A stretch of DNA of 16,002 nt, taken from assembly GCA_964442515.1 (NCBI GenBank), contig CAYUAC010000042.1, forward strand, positions 1 to 16,002. The letters run 5' to 3'. Shown here in pieces: positions 13,899 through 16,002 of the stretch. The DNA is from TCS-49 sp964442515 (GTDB lineage Bacteria > Campylobacterota > Campylobacteria > Campylobacterales > Sulfurovaceae). The first letter of the stretch is position 1, and each line of letters starts with the position of its first letter. A program made the position numbers and the translations under genes. Below the pieces are notes generated by a model that saw nothing but the letters and a program-made list of their open reading frames with translations, was not told where the DNA came from and made no database searches.

Positions 13899-16002
13899 GC
13901 CACAACCCCAAATTCACCCACCTGCACCTGCACACCGAATACTCCCTGCTTGACGGGGCCAACAAACTCAAAGACCTGGCCAAAGAGATCAAAAACATGG
14001 GCATGGATTCGGTAGCCATGACCGATCACGGCAATATGTTTGGAGCCATTGACTTTTATCAGACGATGCAGGCTGAGGGCATCAAACCCATTATCGGCAT
14101 GGAAGGCTACCTGCACAACAACGAGGAACTCGGTGACAAATCCACCCGCCAGCGCTTTCATATCTGCCTGTATGCCAAAAACCAAACCGGATATAAAAAC
14201 CTGATGTATCTGAGTTCGCAAGCCTATATCGAAGGCTTTTACTACTATCCCCGCATCAATAAAAAGCTGCTTTCAGAGCACTGCGAGGGTCTTATATGCT
14301 CCAGCGCCTGCCTGCAGGGAGAGATCAACTGGCATCTTAACACCAATGAAAAAAACGTCAAATTCGGCGCCAAAGGGTATGAAAGAGCCAAAGAGATTGC
14401 ACTGGAGTACAAGCAGATGTTTGGCGATGATTTTTATCTTGAAATCATGCGCCACGGCATCGATGACCAGTACAGCGTCGATGACAAGATCATCAAGCTG
14501 GCCAAGGAAACGGGCATCAAACTGATCGCGACCAACGATACCCACTATTTGAAAAAAGATTACGCCAACGCGCACGAAGCGTTTATGTGTATCGCGATGA
14601 ATAAGCAGTATGACGACCCCAACCGCCTGCGCCACAGCGTGCATGAGTTTTTCCTCAAATCCCCCGAGCAAATGGCAAAACTCTACGCCGACATCCCAGA
14701 AGTGATCGAAAACACCCAGGAGATCGTGCAAAAATGCGACCTTGAACTCGATCTTGGCAACCCCACGCCGCCAAATTTTAAATTCGTCAAGGAATACGCG
14801 CAGGCTGATGGTGTAGAGTACGACAATGACGCGGATTATTTTATCTACAAATGCAAAGAGGGCCTCAAAGAGCGCCTCAAACTCGTAGATAAGGATCAGC
14901 ACCAGATTTACTGGGACCGGCTGCAAAAAGAGATGGATATTATCAACTCTATGAAGTTTCCCGGTTATATGCTCATTGTCTGGGATTTCGTGCGCGAATG
15001 CGAAGTGCTTGATATCCCCATCGGTCCCGGACGGGGCAGTGCCGCGGGCAGTCTTGTGGCGTATGTGCTTAAAATCACCAACATCGACCCGATGAAATAC
15101 GATCTGCTGTTTGAGCGGTTTTTAAACCCCGAACGTGTCAGTATGCCAGATATCGATATGGACTTTTGCCAGGCAAGACGGGGAGAAATTATTGACTACG
15201 TGGTGGAAAAATACGGCCGTTATAATGTCGCGCAGGTGATCACCTTTGGTTCGATGCTGGCAAAAGGGGTGCTCAGGGACGTAGGCCGGGTACTTGGCCT
15301 GCCCTACGCCAAAGCCGACTCAATGGCCAAGCTGATCCCTGATGAACTGGGTATTGATCTGAAAACGGCGTTTGAGAAAGAACCAAAGATCAAAGAACTC
15401 ATCGACAGCGACAGTGAAGCCGCAAGGGTTTGGGAGTTTTCCCTGGCCCTTGAAGGCCTTAAGCGAAATCCGGGAATGCACGCAGCCGGCGTGGTGATCA
15501 GCAATGAAGAGCTGTGGCACAAAACCCCGCTGTACAAGCCCTCCGGCGAAAATACGCTGGTAACGCAGTACTCGCTGAACTTTCTTGAAGACGTGGACCT
15601 GATCAAGTTTGATTTTTTGGGTTTAAAAACGCTGGATGTGATCGATAACGCCAAAAAGCTGATCCAAAACCGCTATGACACAACCCTTGATATCAACAAT
15701 TTAAGCATGGATGACCCCAAGGTGTTTGAAAATATCTGCAGCGGCAGAACCCTTGGGATGTTTCAGATCGAATCAGACGGGATGCAGGACCTTAACCGCC
15801 GCCTGCGGCCAAACAACTTTGAAGAACTCATCGCCGTTTTGGCCCTGTACCGCCCGGGACCGATGGAATCGGGAATGCTGGATGACTTTATCGAAAGAAA
15901 ACACGGTAAACAGGAAGTAAGCTACTTTTTTGACGAGTTTGAAAAAGTGCTCAAGCCGATCTTGGAACCCACCTACGGGGTGATTGTGTATCAAGAACAG
16001 GT
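13895..16002 (+). CDS. dnaE: DNA polymerase III alpha subunit (partial, N-terminal 702 residues)
   Basis: The frame is open to the window end. The N-terminal PHP domain (FTHLHLHTEYSLLDG at about 7-21, MTDHGNMFGAIDF) keeps its metal-binding histidines. The polymerase core follows: PIGPGRGSAAGSLVAY, the catalytic aspartates in PDIDMDF (about 419-421), and the third one in KFDFLGLKTL (Asp573). RNPGMHAAGVVIS, GMFQIESDGMQ and ALYRPGPM are all standard DnaE blocks. It is the replicative polymerase subunit. The full protein should be about 1150-1200 residues, so roughly 450-500 are missing beyond the edge. The ATG at 13895 overlaps the FAH stop by four bases and no separate promoter is seen. Confidence 0.97.
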   Translation, partial: MSHNPKFTHLHLHTEYSLLDGANKLKDLAKEIKNMGMDSVAMTDHGNMFGAIDFYQTMQAEGIKPIIGMEGYLHNNEELGDKSTRQRFHICLYAKNQTGYKNLMYLSSQAYIEGFYYYPRINKKLLSEHCEGLICSSACLQGEINWHLNTNEKNVKFGAKGYERAKEIALEYKQMFGDDFYLEIMRHGIDDQYSVDDKIIKLAKETGIKLIATNDTHYLKKDYANAHEAFMCIAMNKQYDDPNRLRHSVHEFFLKSPEQMAKLYADIPEVIENTQEIVQKCDLELDLGNPTPPNFKFVKEYAQADGVEYDNDADYFIYKCKEGLKERLKLVDKDQHQIYWDRLQKEMDIINSMKFPGYMLIVWDFVRECEVLDIPIGPGRGSAAGSLVAYVLKITNIDPMKYDLLFERFLNPERVSMPDIDMDFCQARRGEIIDYVVEKYGRYNVAQVITFGSMLAKGVLRDVGRVLGLPYAKADSMAKLIPDELGIDLKTAFEKEPKIKELIDSDSEAARVWEFSLALEGLKRNPGMHAAGVVISNEELWHKTPLYKPSGENTLVTQYSLNFLEDVDLIKFDFLGLKTLDVIDNAKKLIQNRYDTTLDINNLSMDDPKVFENICSGRTLGMFQIESDGMQDLNRRLRPNNFEELIAVLALYRPGPMESGMLDDFIERKHGKQEVSYFFDEFEKVLKPILEPTYGVIVYQEQ

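Noticed and set aside
14273..14926. Long open frame of 217 codons on the minus strand opposite dnaE
   Set aside because: It is antisense to well-conserved DnaE sequence and its translation has no recognisable motif; it is a by-product of dnaE codon usage.
1..16002. CRISPR arrays, tRNA/rRNA genes, insertion sequences or phage genes
   Set aside because: No regularly spaced repeats, cloverleaf-like segments, transposase or phage reading frames were seen on either strand; all gaps between genes are shorter than 100 bases.

Overview
The window looks like chromosomal DNA of a Campylobacterota (epsilonproteobacterial) bacterium. The best lineage marker is a MutS7-type MutS with a C-terminal HNH nuclease, a family known from this phylum, giant viruses and octocoral mitochondria. 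Promoters read as good TATAAT boxes without a clear -35, which is also typical of the phylum. Genus is not resolved; marine or saline sulfur-oxidising relatives (Sulfurimonas/Sulfurovum-like) are a guess, weakly supported by a BCCT osmolyte transporter and a sodium-coupled symporter. Two runs of ten N show that this is a draft scaffold.

Layout. 1-234: tail of a BCCT transporter. 290-3247: MutS7. 3296-3659: a MazEF/PemIK-type pair whose antitoxin is intact but whose toxin has lost its middle. 3656-4171 (-): periplasmic cyclophilin. 4209-6731 (-): a two-gene operon, described below. 6821-8164 (-): RmuC. 8254-13019: ATP-grasp ligase, CocE/NonD hydrolase and AGCS sodium:amino-acid symporter, tightly packed. 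13016-13210: YwbE. 13266-13898: FAH-family hydrolase. 13895-16002: DnaE, cut by the window edge.

The most striking system is 4209-6731. The first gene encodes a membrane-anchored chemoreceptor with no periplasmic domain and no HAMP, carrying a complete photoactive yellow protein (PYP) domain at its C-terminus. The PYP residues Tyr42, Glu46, Thr50, Arg52, Cys69 and Met100 all have exact equivalents. The second gene starts directly after its stop codon and encodes a short AMP-forming ligase with a carrier-protein-like N-terminus, best explained as the p-coumarate:CoA ligase that activates the PYP chromophore. Together they form a probable self-contained blue-light chemoreceptor and chromophore-loading unit in a lineage not usually associated with PYP. 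The chromophore source (a tyrosine ammonia-lyase) is not in the window.

Secondary points are the MutS7-HNH fusion, the disabled toxin beside a surviving antitoxin, the ligase/hydrolase/symporter cassette, and a symporter gene that is split only by an assembly gap.
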